This document shows positions 32,375 through 44,829 of a stretch of 64,000 nt of DNA, piece by piece. The stretch's first letter is position 1, and the number at the start of each line of letters is the position of its first letter. The notes under the pieces were generated by a model. That model was given only the letters and a program-made list of their open reading frames with translations. It did no database searches and was not told the DNA's origin. The stretch lies in contig JAHLKD010000045.1 of NCBI GenBank assembly GCA_025526935.1, positions 124,001 through 188,000 of the forward strand, read 5' to 3'. The position numbers and the translations under genes were made by a program. Source of the DNA: Cladochytrium replicatum. Lineage: Eukaryota; Chytridiomycota; Chytridiomycetes; Cladochytriales; Cladochytriaceae.

Positions 32375-35300
32375 TCATGCTGTTGCCCGTTTCGCAGCAC
32401 TTGCCAAGGAAAGAAGCTCATTGAATTCTCCTGTTTCCAAGCACATGGAACGGAAGATACTATCATCCTTGGTCATCAAGTCGTATGGGTGCGCAAACTC
32501 CGCTAGTGACCCATTATCCAAGACCGCCACCAGATCATAATCAGCAATCGTTTTAAGTCGATGGGCAATAGTCAGGACTACGTTTCCGTCAGCCATCTGC
32601 AAATCTATCCAATTCTTCGCTGTTACCTGTAGCTCCAGCCATTTCTGTTCGAATAGTTTGTTGAATTCTTGCATCCGTCTCATGATCGACCGAGGCCGTT
32701 GCCTCATCCAATATAATCACTTTCGATTGTCGAATAAGCGCTCTCGCCAGGCAGAGCAATTGCTTTTGCCCGTGCGAGAAATTACTTCCCCCGTCGTTCA
32801 CTTCCATATCCAACGTGATCCTGACTGCACTAGCTCGCAAAGTCACTGCATCTTCTACCGCAGCGGTCGTTTCCTCGGAGGACGATTCGCTTCCTGTAGA
32901 GGAATCTCTTACGACATTTGCTCGTTGCAAAGAAGCGTTCAGAGTTGCATCGTCGACAGTTCCGAACGGGTCGAGGTTACTTCGAACTGTTCCAGTGAAG
33001 AGCACGGCATCTTGAGGTAGCATAACAAGTTTGGAACGAAGATCACGAAGACCAATCTGACTAATATCAATGCCATCGATAACAATCCGCCCACTGTCCG
33101 CTTCAACGAGTCTTTGAAGATGTGTTAGCTGGAGAAAGCACACCGTTGTTGACGAGCTTACCTGAAAAATGCAGCTGCCAGAGATGACTTGCCTGCACCA
33201 GTGCGACCAACAATGCCGACTTAATCATGAAGCTTTTCAATCGACAATCTTTTCTGTAAGGGAAGAAAAATTCCATACCTTTCGATCGGGCCGTGATATC
33301 CATAGAAAGCTGCTTCAGCACTAGAGGCAAGTCTTTGGCATATCGCATCGACAACCCTTCTAATACAACATGGCCCTGCGCTGGCCACTAGTGATCATCA
33401 TTAGGTTTGTTAATTAGCGTCAAGGCGATGCCAATTCTTTGTACCTCCTGGGGTGGTCGAAACTCCTCGACCACGTCTGGTTTCTCATGATCGATGCTGA
33501 GGTATTCGTGGACACGTTCCACAGCATTGAATGCCATCTCAAACGATGTCAGGGTATACACAAGATACATCAAGCTAACGTTCAGTGTCATCATATAAGT
33601 AAGACACAGACCAATCGATCCTGGTGAGAGCTTTGCTGCAATGAGACCAAACCCGGTCCCGAGAACAATAAGCTGGGAAACAAAGGTGATTCGAGTCGTA
33701 AGCCACTGATTTGCAACGCCCATGTTGTAGGTGGCACGATTGTATGTGTCCACTCGCTTGTGAAATTCCATGATAAAGCGCTGGTGGGCGGAATACGCGC
33801 GTATCGTTACAACTCCGCTGTCGAGTAATGCATAAACAAATGTCAAGATTCAACGAGAATAAGGTCTCACTTGAGGGTTTCAGAAAACAGTGAAAACATT
33901 GGGCTCTGAGTCACAGATTCCAACCTTCTTATGGCTCGAGCGGTGGTGATGTAATAAGATCCAATCTTATAGTACACAAAGGCTGAAGAAACAGTGAGAC
34001 CGAGTGAGAACAATGTTTAGATGTAGTTACATATTGGAACCATCGCGACGAGAAGACCCGGAATGAATAGTGAGACCATGATCACAACGAACAAACTATA
34101 GAGCATCGAAAATACAAAGTTTCCAACGGTGGTAGCCACGGCGTTGTCGATGTTAGACATATCTTTCGTCACACGATTCATGATTTGACCAATTGGCGTT
34201 GTCTCATAGAATCGAATAGGTGCCCTAAGAAGTGACGCCAAAAATTGCTCTTGTATGCTTTTTGAAGCCCAAAGACTTCCAAAGACGAGATACACAAGCC
34301 GAATTGATATGGCGACAACACTGGCAAGTCCGAGAAGTCCGTAGACGGTCAAATAGTAGTTCACATCGACTTCGGACTGATCATCCCGATAAATAGAAGA
34401 TGGGTTCTGGAATACAATCGTTGCGACGCCGGACGTCATGTTATCTCGCAAACCAATGCTTGCCAAGATGATCGAAGTTGAGTGAGAATATATAGGGTCT
34501 GAGAATATGCGGAAAACTGGTCCAGTCTGAGCATCGTCTGGTTTGGAATACTGATCAGACCAAATTCGAATCCACTGTAGGAGTAAAATCGTTTACTACG
34601 GGGAACATTCGTAAGCGAGTCCTACTTACGAAATCCATCAGTAGCGTGAGAATGTGATTCGCAGAATAACCAGCAGCAAGTGCGAGTACCGCAGGAATAC
34701 CGCCGAATGCATTCATGTAAAACCAATAGACCTTACTGTCCACCTGAATAATAACTTGAACAACAGCACTCTACTATTAAACACCAAGGAGCTTACCTGT
34801 CCTTGTTCAACCTTTTCTGCTTTCGTCAGCTTCCCCTTCTTCACCTTATCATCATCTTTCCCATCTCCATCCTCCTTTCCAAATACCCGTCTCTCTTCAA
34901 CAGCGAATCCCTTCGACCTCTCGAGAAACAGCAGCTCTTTCGATGATACCAACGACGCCGCGAACGCGTCCGCAGTCTGCAACATCTTTGCCGATTCTTC
35001 GGCCATGACTTCATCCAGCGTTCCTTGAGCTGCAATGCCGCCTTCAACTAGCACTACAATGTGATCTGCGCGAGGAAGGCATAGCGAAGTGGCGTTGGTG
35101 ACAAGTACCCTTGTCCGAGATGCCAGGAGATCAAGAATGCAGTGCTGGAATAGGTGGCGTGCAGTTGGTGCGTCCACAGCTGACAAGCAGTCATCCAGCA
35201 AAATGAACTGACAGTCGCTATATGCTGCCCGAGCTAATGAGATGCGCTAATCCATGATCATAGTTTGATCAACTGCTGTAGTTAACAACCTTTGCAATAA

Positions 35301-38188
35301 AAGTACCTGTTTCTGTCCACCGGATATGTTGATCCCTTTCTCTCCAATCTCAGTCATATCCCCTCCCTCCAAAGTCTCCAAGTCTTTCTCTAAACTGCAA
35401 GCAAAGAGTACCTTACGGTACCGCCCCTCGTCAAACTCTTTTCCAAATAGGATGTTGTCGCGAATGGTTGCATTCAGGAGCCACGCTTGCTGCGAAACAA
35501 ACGCCACCGGTCCGTTACCACCGTTGACTTCCCTCTCCTCATTCGGATTGAAGTAGTCCCCTGAGACGTGATACATTTCGCCCAGGATCGCCATGAGCAA
35601 TGACGACTTCCCAGACGCTGTTGCTCCGCAAACGACTGTGAGCTTTGAATCCGGGAAGGCTACATCGATATCGTGAAGTTCAAACCCCTTTGCTTCTTCG
35701 GCAACCACAACTGACGTAGGTGTCGTATGGGCAGCCTTAACGCCAAACCATGATTTTACTCTCTCTGTAAAGGACTGACGTTTCCCATTCCCCTCACTTG
35801 ACCCCGGAACAGTCGCGCTATCCTCCATGTTCTTCCAAGCAAAACTAGCCGATCTCAATCCAAGTAAAGGAATACTCTCCCCTTCTTCCCTTCGCTTCAC
35901 CAACTGCGTTCGGTACCGTGCCTGAACATCACTGTACTTTTGAAGCTCGGACTCTCCCAAATACGACGTAATTCGTTGGAACGAGACCCACGCGCTCATC
36001 AGCTGCACGATCGTGTCCGGAAACAGCTGCAGTGCGGGACGGAGTAGCGCAAACAAACTTAGAGCGGTGAACGCTGTCGGAGCCGTCAGGTCTCCACCGA
36101 CGACTTTGGTGAAAGTGAAAAACGTCACGAAAGAAACGACAATCGGTGCGCAGACCCAGAAGACGCGAGTACTGATGGCGAGTAGCATGACCATTTTGAT
36201 TCCGTGGAGCTCGATCTTTCGAAGCGCATTGATTCTTGAGCCGAATTGCTCCTCCCAGGCATAAAATTTAACGATACGCATTGCCTAGAAAAATGTGAAT
36301 GAAACGATCAGTAATCTGGAGTTTTGATTCCAGACATATGATGTAAGGCAATACATACCTGCAGCATTTCATTGACTGCGTTGGAGCGATTGTCACCAGC
36401 GGCATTCGCTTTTCGAAACCACGCGTGCATCTTTTGTGCCAAAGGGGTACCAGCAAACATCAGAATCACCATCGTGAAGACACCTGTGAGGGCAGCTGGG
36501 CCTAAAAGAACCAGCAAATAGACGATACACAGCACAATGCGCACTGCTGTTGAGACCGGCGTGTACTTTTTTTTGTGTGAATTGTGATCAAAACATGCAT
36601 TCGAGCAGATCATTGTTAAACTTACCAGCTGAGCCGTGTACTCTCCCACTAACGTCGCATCTTTGCCCATCAGATTAACGATCTTTCCCGCAGATGCAGC
36701 ATTTGATGTGTTTTCTCCGGACGAATCTTTCGCTTTTTCCTCGATAACGGTTCGTTTTAATGCTTTTGCATAAATCAAACCAAGCAGGACGTTGCGAAAC
36801 CGAATCGTTAAATGTCGTCCCAGCTACAAATAATAAAAGCAAGTTAGAGAGAAGTGAAGCTTTGGACAGACTCACTACTTACAATGCCAATACCATTTTC
36901 TGCTGCGAGTTGGATCATGGTCGCAAAGAATAGCAAGAAGACGAGGAAGTATGGATACCATTCAGGTTTATCGATGGGATCCTGAACATTCAGCAGTAGC
37001 TGCTGGAGAAAGAACGACCCGGAGAAGTAGAAGACAGATGCAATGACTACCAATAGCCACTGAACCAGGAACAGGCGAGAGCCGTAAAGCCAAAAGAGCC
37101 GAAATATCGACTTTGTTGAAGCACTGGGCAGAATTTGAGCCTGGATGCTTTTCGGGTGAGATGTTTGTTTCATTATCTTACCTGAGTCGTTTTTGTTCCT
37201 TCATCGAGCTTGAAATGTGTAACGATGCCGGGATACACCAGATATCTTTCACTTCGACCTTGTTCTTGGACCCGAATTCCATCATCGGATCAAACCAGGA
37301 GAAGATGATCCAGGAAAAGAACGATGTATGCTCTTCTGGCGAGCGTGGAACCTTAAAATAAAGCACGGTAACAAGTGAAGACATGAATCGCGTCAAATGC
37401 GATTTTCCTTACACCATCAATATCTTTCAGCATAAGTTTGCCAAGCTTTAGTACACGAAGGCCGTAATAGATGGTGAGGGCAAAGAGAATCACCGATATA
37501 CCCACAGCAAATCCGGTCAGAACAGAATCGACCGAGGAAAGAACTTGAATGGGAATAGATATCCCGAAGTATACCGCAAGAGATATAAGGACTGAACGCC
37601 GCCGACGTTTGTCCAGCTCGAAGAGCGAAGGTCGGCTGTCTGAACCTCTGGTCACCAAAAAGAATCCAAAGGCAGCAACAATCTTGCAAGAGTTTAAATA
37701 TCAGGAACGCTTTCACGCAAAGTTTGAATGCATGAACTTTACCGTTGAAATCACATTGAACACAGAGGCCAATTTTTGGAATTCTGAGAGGGAGGCTAAT
37801 GTGTAAATTGCTCCAAGGGCAGCAAATGCAGAAGCTCCTATATAAATTCTTGGTGTGAATCGAGCACCCAAATGCTCTGCCTGGGCAGCTCTCAAAACGG
37901 AATCCGTATCGATAGTCTCCCACGTCTCGGCAAATCCGTCGCCTTCTTGATCATTTGAGCTCGAAACAGGAGTATATCCAGTTGAGGCGTGCGGTGAAAT
38001 GTGAGCTCTTCTCCAGAAAAAGTAGCTCAAAATGGCGGGAAGAACGAAAAGCGCAGAGTATATCGAAAGCGCTGCGCTGAGCAAGAATCTGCAGAAAGGG
38101 TCTAACGCAATACTACATATGTGCACTATACATACGGATCAGCAAGACAGGTCTCCGAGGAGGGACTTTCCAAACAAGCAGTCGCCAT
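32375..38188 (-). CDS. ABC transporter, subfamily C (MRP/ABCC), full length
   Basis: Multidrug-resistance-type ATP-driven exporter, probably vacuolar or plasma membrane. ATG 38,188 ([18 protein letters not shown]) leads into an N-terminal hydrophobic domain ([20 protein letters not shown]), the linker block [23 protein letters not shown]1 ([17 protein letters not shown]), NBD1 (Walker [14 protein letters not shown]-loop [20 protein letters not shown], signature ISGGQKQ, Walker [14 protein letters not shown]), TMD2 ([20 protein letters not shown]), and NBD2 (Walker [17 protein letters not shown]-loop [20 protein letters not shown], signature [15 protein letters not shown], Walker [14 protein letters not shown]-loop [13 protein letters not shown]). 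Introns are numerous and short. An apparent in-frame TAA at 33,223-33,221 is inside an intron when the acceptor attaag is used (giving [12 protein letters not shown]). Substrate unknown. Confidence 0.93.
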
Positions 38189-38540
38189 TAGACCTTAGCA
38201 AATTTCAAAGTTGAGTTGCGTGATTTGCGATAAAACCCTGCCAAAATGTGAAATGGCGCAGGCAGCAGTATTTTCAAAATTTTTGGTGCAGATCAGATTC
38301 AGAGGCGCACCACCAGTTTTGCTGTGGTTTGAATTGTTTTTTGTTTTCCTATTTTTGAGATTGAAGATTCAAATAAAGATATATTAAAAAAACTCAAAAA
38401 AAAAGCTCGTCGAATGATCGAATGGCAGAGACCGCTGATCCCAACATCACAGTAAACCACTCAACTTTCTCACATCCACCGTCTCACGTCCACCAACATC
38501 AGTTCAAAAAACAAGAATCCTTCGGAGCTTCCCAACAATC
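38189..38540. other. Intergenic between ABCC start and MADS gene 3' end
   Basis: Very AT-rich (38,260-38,400). It should contain the ABCC promoter and the MADS gene's terminator region, both genes being minus strand. Confidence 0.5.
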
Positions 38541-39519
38541 TTACTCTGACGCCTCCTCCTCCTCAGCTTCATCTACTTCCTCTTCCTCCTGTTGCCCAAC
38601 CGCCGCCGCAGTCCCAGCATTTCCACCGACCATGCCTCCGAAAGGCGTGTAGTTCCCGTACAGATACGCCGCATTCAAACCCGGGTATTGTGAGTAGTTC
38701 ATGTACGCCTGGTTCCCGGCCGCATCCGACTGCGATCCGCCTTGCTGACCCTGCTGATTCTGCTGCTGCTGTTGCTGCTGCTGTGCGGCAGCCACGGCGG
38801 CCGCGTACGCGGTGTACTGTTCCTGAGAGCCGTTGGCAGCGAGAGAAGAGTACGCGGCTGCTTGTGCGACGGCTGCGTTCACCGCTGCGGCGGTCTGGCT
38901 TGCGGATGAAGATACAGCTGCGGAAGAGCTGGATCCGGATGCGCCGCCGCTTGTGCTGGAAGATGATATCCCGCCGCCGCTTGAGGAGCCTGCAGGTGGG
39001 CCGACGTCGGGTGCGTTGAGGCATGCCTGTATGAGATTCTTGCCTTCATTCTTCGTGATTAGGGGTTGCAGCTTTGGTGTTGCAAATGTGTAGACGTGGC
39101 CGGTCTCGGAGGCGACAAGGAGGAGTACCTGAGTGCCAGTCAGCGTAGAGAGCTCATAAGCCTATGAATTAGGTAATTAGGATTTGACGAGGTTGGGTAT
39201 GAAAGGCATCAAGATATCAAAAGTACTTTCTTCATGATTCCAGCTTTTCGTTTGGAGAAAGTAATGTGTCGTCGGCTCTTGTCGTCTATATATTCAATCT
39301 TGATTTTTCGACGTCCAGACCTCTTCTCCTGCTTTCCTCCCCCTTCATCGTCGTCCGAGCCGTCAAAGTCATCGTTTTCAGGATCAATCTGAGTAATCTT
39401 CCGTCGTTCTAAGAGAAGATAACGATTTTCATTGAGATATTCCAATAGAGCCCATGTTGAAGTTAAACCGTGGACATACTGTTGTTGCCCTGCTGGGAAT
39501 CGTCGTAGCTTTCAGCCAT
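38541..39519 (-). CDS. MADS-box transcription factor (SRF/Mcm1 type)
   Basis: DNA-binding regulator of the type I (SRF-like) MADS family. ATG 39,519 (MAESYDDSQQGN) is followed by an acidic leader (DPENDDFDGSDDDEGGG), then the MADS domain: GRRKIKIEYIDDKSRRHITF and SKRKAGIMKK, joined over an intron to AYELSTLTGTQVLLLVASET and GHVYTFATPKLQPLI. KSRRHITFSKRKAGIMKKAY is the hallmark DNA-contact helix. The C-terminal half is low-complexity: Ser/Gly/Ala-rich, a run of Gln near 38,760-38,785, Tyr/Gly-rich, and an acidic end (EEEEVDEAEEEEASE). It corresponds to Mcm1/SRF homologues that control cell-type or muscle-like programs, partner-dependent. Intact. Confidence 0.93.
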
Positions 39520-39779
39520 TCTGAGAAGTTGAGAAGGATTAAGTTCGTGTGTGGCTCCAAGTTTGACAGCTGCACTGATAACCCAAAAGAGAGTCAGTTA
39601 GCGGAGTAGGACAGCGTGTGAAGTGAGGAGGGATAGAGCAGAGGAAGCACTCCTGAACATGGCCCAGAAAGGAAGAGTCGCGCTCACCCAAAACGGCAAA
39701 AGTGGGACGTCCAAAGAGGGAAGGAGAGGTTTTCGAAGGCCACTGCACTGCCACCGGGTGTTATGTCGCAGCCAATCAC

Positions 39780-40270
39780 AAATAACTGAAAGTGAGTGAG
39801 TTATTCACTTCAGGAAACGAAATTACTGAACCGTTCACAACAACCACGTCATTGCGTGCATCTTGGCCGGGCCTGAGAAAACTAAATTCAAAAAAGAGCT
39901 GAGTTGAACTGAATTTCGAAAGCAAAAGTTTCTTGCTCTCACCAGACTTGGACAACCTGATCGAGAACACCATCAAAGACATTCACCGAAAAATTGCGAG
40001 TTTCTATGGAATCAATACACATTGCTGACGTTGGATCTCGTTGTAGCGCACTCGTATCTGAGCCTGTATCAGTACTTCAGTAAAAATCTCATTTGATCAG
40101 AATAGCTTACTGTATATACTGAGAAAACACGGCACCTGTGAATACAGACAGGTACGTCGAATCAAGCGACTCTTTGAAAATACTGCACAATTCTGCTTTG
40201 ATGTTCTTTGCGAGAGAGTGTTTCTACTCACCAAAAGATAGCTATGTCGCGACGTTATTGTTGCAATAAA
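39780..40270 (-). CDS. Unidentified spliced gene, 3' part
   Basis: A minus-strand reading joins NIKAELCSIFKESLDSTYLS, VFTGAVFSQYI, then after an intron (gtaagct...actgaag) HTDTGSDTSALQRDPTSAM and CIDSIETRNFSVNVFDGVLD followed by QVVQVW. After a second intron with a pyrimidine-rich acceptor (ttttctcag) it reads PGQDARNDVVVVNGSVISFP and ends EVNNSLTFSYL-stop near 39,780. Phases fit at both joins, which chance seldom gives. The 5' part (40,200-40,860) could not be resolved. I do not recognise the family; the sequence looks globular, not low-complexity. Confidence 0.4.
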
Positions 40271-42229
40271 TCACGTTGAAAGACTAACCGCTTACTTTGG
40301 AGGAGAGGGGTGTTTGTTTTTCACCGCAAGTTCAAATGAATGTACACAAACAAATTTATAAGCTGAATGGATCAATCTACCACGACTTTTGGGTTTTCTG
40401 GAACTCCAACAATCGGCACCTGGTGGAGTGATCAACAAGCCACGATTCTTCCAGCTTCTGGTCTACAGAAGTAATTGGAAGATTTACTCTTGATGTTGGG
40501 CAAATTATTCTCAGTGCTGGTACTTCTGAATATTGCTGTTGAGCTGCATGCGGGCTGGTGAATTCGCGAACAGTGGTCACTTTGCTAGCGATTGCGGGGA
40601 AATAATTCCACTCAGTTGATTTTGTCCGATCGTTGTGCCCTTAATGTCTGGTTTAACGTCGGCTTTTTGTTACTGCGACTAAGTGCGAAATTCCTCTGTA
40701 AATAAGCAATGCCTATATTGGTTGTTGAAAATAACTGTTTCTTGTACTTTTCATCAATTGAGTTGAAATTGTTGAACTGTGTGGTGAATCGGCTTAGTAG
40801 GAGTAGGGTATGTTCGAACATGATTGAGTAGAGTCGATGCTGAGATTCATACACGCCATTCTATCATTGCTTTATACTCTTTTATAGTAGTGCATGGTAA
40901 TATCACTTATATTATGCATTACTTCAGTTCAAGGGTATTCTTTGTTCCCGTTTAGGAACATAGAATCCATTGTCTGATTGAAGCACTATTTAGTAGTCAT
41001 CAGTAATATTTACTTATTGGGAACAGTAGTTTAGTAGTCAAGCTTATGTGGTAACATCATAGAACTCACGTAATTACGTGTTTCCACCATCATAAATACA
41101 TATTACTGTTCCTGAATAAATGATTGTTATCAGTTGAACAATTATAAACGACAGGTCTCTCTGCATCCCGCATTGAGAGCTCCTGGACGTCTCCAGTCTA
41201 TCTGTTATGTCATAGTGTGTTATGTGTTATGTGTATGGCTATTCGAGAGAATAACGTTTATATTAGATATTTCCATAAATCTATAGCCACAGGTTAATTA
41301 TAAAAGCCGAAACGACAGTATATTTGAATTGTTTGCACAATTCAAAGAGCCCGTGAGATTTCAGGTGGCTGTGGCGCAAGAGCGTGATTGGAGAAACACT
41401 TGTTAAAGTAACTGTAATGATAGAGTCCTGTACGTTCATAGTCCAACAGAGATCGCCCGTGATGATATTGTTTGAAGGCTCCAATACCAATGCCATTTCC
41501 ATATCTAAAGGATTGTGAGTTATTCAAGTCGCCTGAGAAAGAAAGATGATACCTATTCTCGCTTCTTCAGACCTCACCCCAGCTCCCTCTGTGCAATTCC
41601 ACCTCTCCACAGTCTTCGATCCAATGTCAATGCTGTGGTGCAATCCTTTTCCGCCTCCTCACTCTCTTTCTCAATGGCGGATTCGGTCATGTTAATGGTA
41701 GCTTTGGTTTCACTGATGGTATTCCCATTGCTCGTAATCTAAAAGACAGCGTCACATGAAAATCGACCACAGTGCGGCCTTGAAAGTCACGTTTTGGCTT
41801 TCAGGAGCTTCAGCTGCCCCCACCAATTGTTCAAATCAGTGGATACTAAAAGTAGAGATGTTATTTTTTGAGTAATCTGATTTGAATCGACCTTTGAATC
41901 ACATACTTTGATGGACTCCTTAAAAAGATATTAAAGGGTGGCCATGGCTTAATTATGCATGTATAAACTGCAATAGCCCCGATTTCCACAAAATATCTCT
42001 AAAATATATCGTAACCTATAATTTATTTGTCAAGATAGAATTATACAAAGGCAAAGCCCTACATGGCCATCATTCTAGATACTACGTGCAGCAAGATCCT
42101 TCTTTTTGATATCGGCCAGCCAATCACTGTACAAGTCACACAGAAGACAAGATAAAACAATACACATGAGCACTTTATCAACCAAGTGATTACAATATTA
42201 TTGTGGCTTGAGTGTGTACACGTGACCCG
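40271..42229. other. Mostly AT-rich intergenic; TPR-like remnant inside
   Basis: 40,860-41,280 is strongly AT-rich with nothing coding. Around 41,745-41,590 the minus strand reads EEAEKDCTTALTLD then RRLWRGGIAQRELG, which resembles a TPR helix pair with the central residues missing; a gtgagg donor follows and KQYHHGRSLLDYERTGLYHY could be a next exon. This looks like a decayed TPR gene. 41,880-42,180 is AT-rich, the TIM8 promoter side. Confidence 0.35.
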
Positions 42230-42763
42230 ATGTCAAACAAGCAAGTTGATCTCAGCGTATTGGGACTTGACGACAAGAGCCAGAAGGGTTGGGAGTCCAG
42301 GAGGAATGCAAAGCTGTAATCGTCTAAAATTATATCGTGGATTATGTAGAGCTCGCCACTTTCATCGAAAATGAGGAGGTAAGTTGCGGCACTTTCTTGC
42401 CATGGCGCAGAATTCTGAGCTTCTTTTTTGGATTATTTTACAATGATAGCGGCGTGCTGCATTCCAGCGATCTGTACACCTGTACGCGGACACATGCTGG
42501 GACAAATGCATCACAAAAGTGAAGGCAAATTTGGATAAATCCGATGAAAGTAATTCAAGATCAACGAACTGTTTCAACCTCCGAAGCCTGACAAACCTAT
42601 CTTTTATCAGCGTGCCTTACAAACTGCGTCGAACGTTTTTTGGACACGAGGTACAGTTGTGTGGTAAAGTATTCAATATGTCAATCGGTCACTGATAATT
42701 TCTATGTTCTTTAGCCTCTTCGTTATCCAAAGATTTAACGAGACTGCAGGCTCACGGTCATAA
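42230..42763 (+). CDS. TIM8: Mitochondrial small translocase chaperone Tim8
   Basis: Intermembrane-space chaperone that with Tim13 escorts hydrophobic precursors to the TIM22 complex. Four exons: ATG 42,230 (MSNKQVDLSVLGLDDKSQK), ELATFIENEE, RRAAFQRSVHLYADTCWDKC with ITKVKANLDKSDE, then TCLTNCVERFLDT, and SLFVIQRFNETAGSRS to TAA 42,761. The joins (AAGG/gttggg, GAGGAG/gtaagt, GAAA/gtaatt, ACGAG/gtacag with tag/cag acceptors) keep frame and give 91 residues, the usual Tim8 size. Both CX3C motifs are present (CWDKC at 45-49 and CLTNC at 64-68), the defining disulfide pattern. Without splicing the second CX3C seems lost, so this gene is easily missed. Confidence 0.88.
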
Positions 42764-43008
42764 AGCGTTGCAAAAGTGGGGGCGCGATTTGGGCAGTTGG
42801 GATCAATTGCACAATATGCACTGTCTTGCCGAATATGCTACTTTTATAGACTGTGATGAATGAATGTTCGAACGCGATCAAATAATCATGGCAGTGACAA
42901 ACAATCTAGCTGCAACGAATTCAAGTGATTTCAATCAGCCCTTGAAGTTGAACAATGTTGCTTTGGTATCATTAATTCCCGTGGTGGTCCACGAATTATC
43001 TGAACAAG

Positions 43009-44676
43009 ATGTCCAAGTTGGACCTCAAGACGGGTTTCGCTATCCCCGCGCCAATGCACGGTTCCACCGCAATCAGTGCAGCTGGATCCTTCCTTTTCAT
43101 CATCACACTCGCACCTCACAAAAGCATGCACCACGCCTGCGTTACAACAACAGCAATCCACGGCAAGCAAGTTGACCAACTCTTTCCTGCAACAGATGAA
43201 GAGCTAGACGAAGTTTTACTTTTTATTAAAACCGAAGCATTTGAATTCGAGGCTACCGAGAGGCTTTGCGGTTGCCCTCAGGATCCCCACTCAATTATAC
43301 GGTTAAAAAACTGCTCATCGGTAGATCCACTGATGAATGATATGAAGGCGAATGCGGCGGTACGCACCTTTTTTGCAGAAGTCCGCGATGCGATCGAAAA
43401 GTCGTTCCCGCTGGTTCATAGCAACCTAGAGCGTGTGATTGTGAATGGATTCTCGTTGGTGCGTATTTGGACGGCATCCTCGCCAAAGAAAAAGCCTATC
43501 TTGTGCGACCTGTGACAACATGCGTGGAATTGCAAATATCGGATATTGGTTTTAAAAGGCTTGCGGCGCCATCTGGATGTTGTGTCCGTGAACCACGAGA
43601 CTGAGAGCCAATGGACGCACCTTCCTTTCAGCGGCTATATTGATGCCAAAGGCACCCTAATCAGAGGCACCCTAATCAGACAGACTGTTGGACAACTAAT
43701 TCGATTTTTCGGCAGAGGAGGGACTTATTTTGGGACGTGGGACATCAAAAGAACCCGATGCTTGCTGTTTACGAGGCCGTGGAAGAGCTGATCCGTGCCG
43801 GACTCGTTGATGGGAGGGACGTGATCTTAGCATTTGGGCACGATGAGGAGATTTCTGGATTCGGTGTATGCCAACGAAACGATATTGGATGAAAATCATC
43901 CTCGCAGAAATTGTGTTTCTGTTTCCTGTCTTTCTGGTGATCTTCAGGGAGCGAAAGAGATCGCAAATGACCTCGAGGAGCACATAGATCCCGGCGCTTC
44001 CCAACAGTAGCGCATTCCTCCAGTTCCTACAGTGCGTTGTCGCGTCTTCACCCGTCATTGACCCGTTTCTCCGCTGGGCGATCCGCAACATCTACTGGGC
44101 TCGTCAAAGCGTCGTGAACTAGGTAAACACGGAATACCAGTATGCGATGACCACGTGCCAGGCTGCGGATTTTGTGCAGGGCGGTGTGAAGGTCAACACG
44201 CTTCCCAAGTCGTCGAGCGTGATTGTGAACCATCGTGCGGTGATCCATTCGAAAGTGGCGGATGTTGTGGAGCATTTGGTGGAGATTGTGGGGAGAGAAG
44301 CTGATGCGCGTTGAATTTGACAGCTCAGGTTCGAGCCTAGGAATATATCCGTTTGTAGGGAGATGCTGAATTTGTAGGCGGGTAGTTTGTGGACCGCAAT
44401 TCTGGACAAGTGTGGAATGTTCCTGAGTCACGAAACGTTGGTGTGACTTTCAGAACGTTGAAGATCGAAGTGCTTGATGGCACACTTTTATTTCCACCGA
44501 TCTCTCCGAGCTACAGGAGCAGGGAGTGGGACGTGCTTGCGGGGACATTCAGGGGTGTGTACGAGTCGGATACCGAGGAAGATCTTGTAGTTACTCCCAA
44601 TTTGAAACTTGGACGGAAACCCAGACACTGGGCACAGCTGGGGGTTGACAAAGCCTATCTACCGTTTCTGTCTTAG
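43009..44676 (+). pseudogene. Carboxypeptidase S (M20 peptidase) pseudogene
   Basis: Remains of a vacuolar M20 carboxypeptidase of the CPS1 type. Readable blocks in family order: SAAGSFLFIITLA (membrane anchor), FFAEVRDAIEKSFPLVHSNL, RIWTASSPKKKPIL, HLDVVSVNHETESQWTHLPF (first metal ligand HxD), GTWDIK, VYEAVEELIRAGLVDGRDVI, LAFGHDEEISGFG (catalytic Glu-Glu), GAKEIANDLEEH, FVQGGVKVNTLPKSSSVIVN, and REWDVLAGTFRGVY. The blocks lie in different frames: breaks near 43,510, 43,755 and 43,870, stops near 44,007 and 44,120, and a 15-bp direct duplication (ggcaccctaatcaga) at 43,650-43,680. I could not rescue it with introns, so I call it dead. Confidence 0.8.
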
Positions 44677-44829
44677 CAAAAAGCAGATTAACATCCATAC
44701 CTGTAAAGTGATGATCTGAATATTTACTATGAATCACAGTCAGTTCCACTCTGCGAAACCAAAACTTCTTTCGATATAATGCTGCTCACCGTCCCTCAAC
44801 CTTCTCACACCGCAGCACAGATCTCTATA

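Noticed and set aside
33215-33290. In-frame TAA just before the NBD2 Walker A of the ABC transporter, suggesting a pseudogene
   Set aside because: With the intron running from gtatgg to the attaag acceptor the TAA falls inside the intron and the protein reads [17 protein letters not shown], exactly as the family requires.
42560-42650. Apparent loss of the second CX3C motif in the TIM8 gene
   Set aside because: A short intron (gtaatt...tatcag) restores CLTNC and the following RFLDT; the next intron restores SLFVIQR. The gene is intact.
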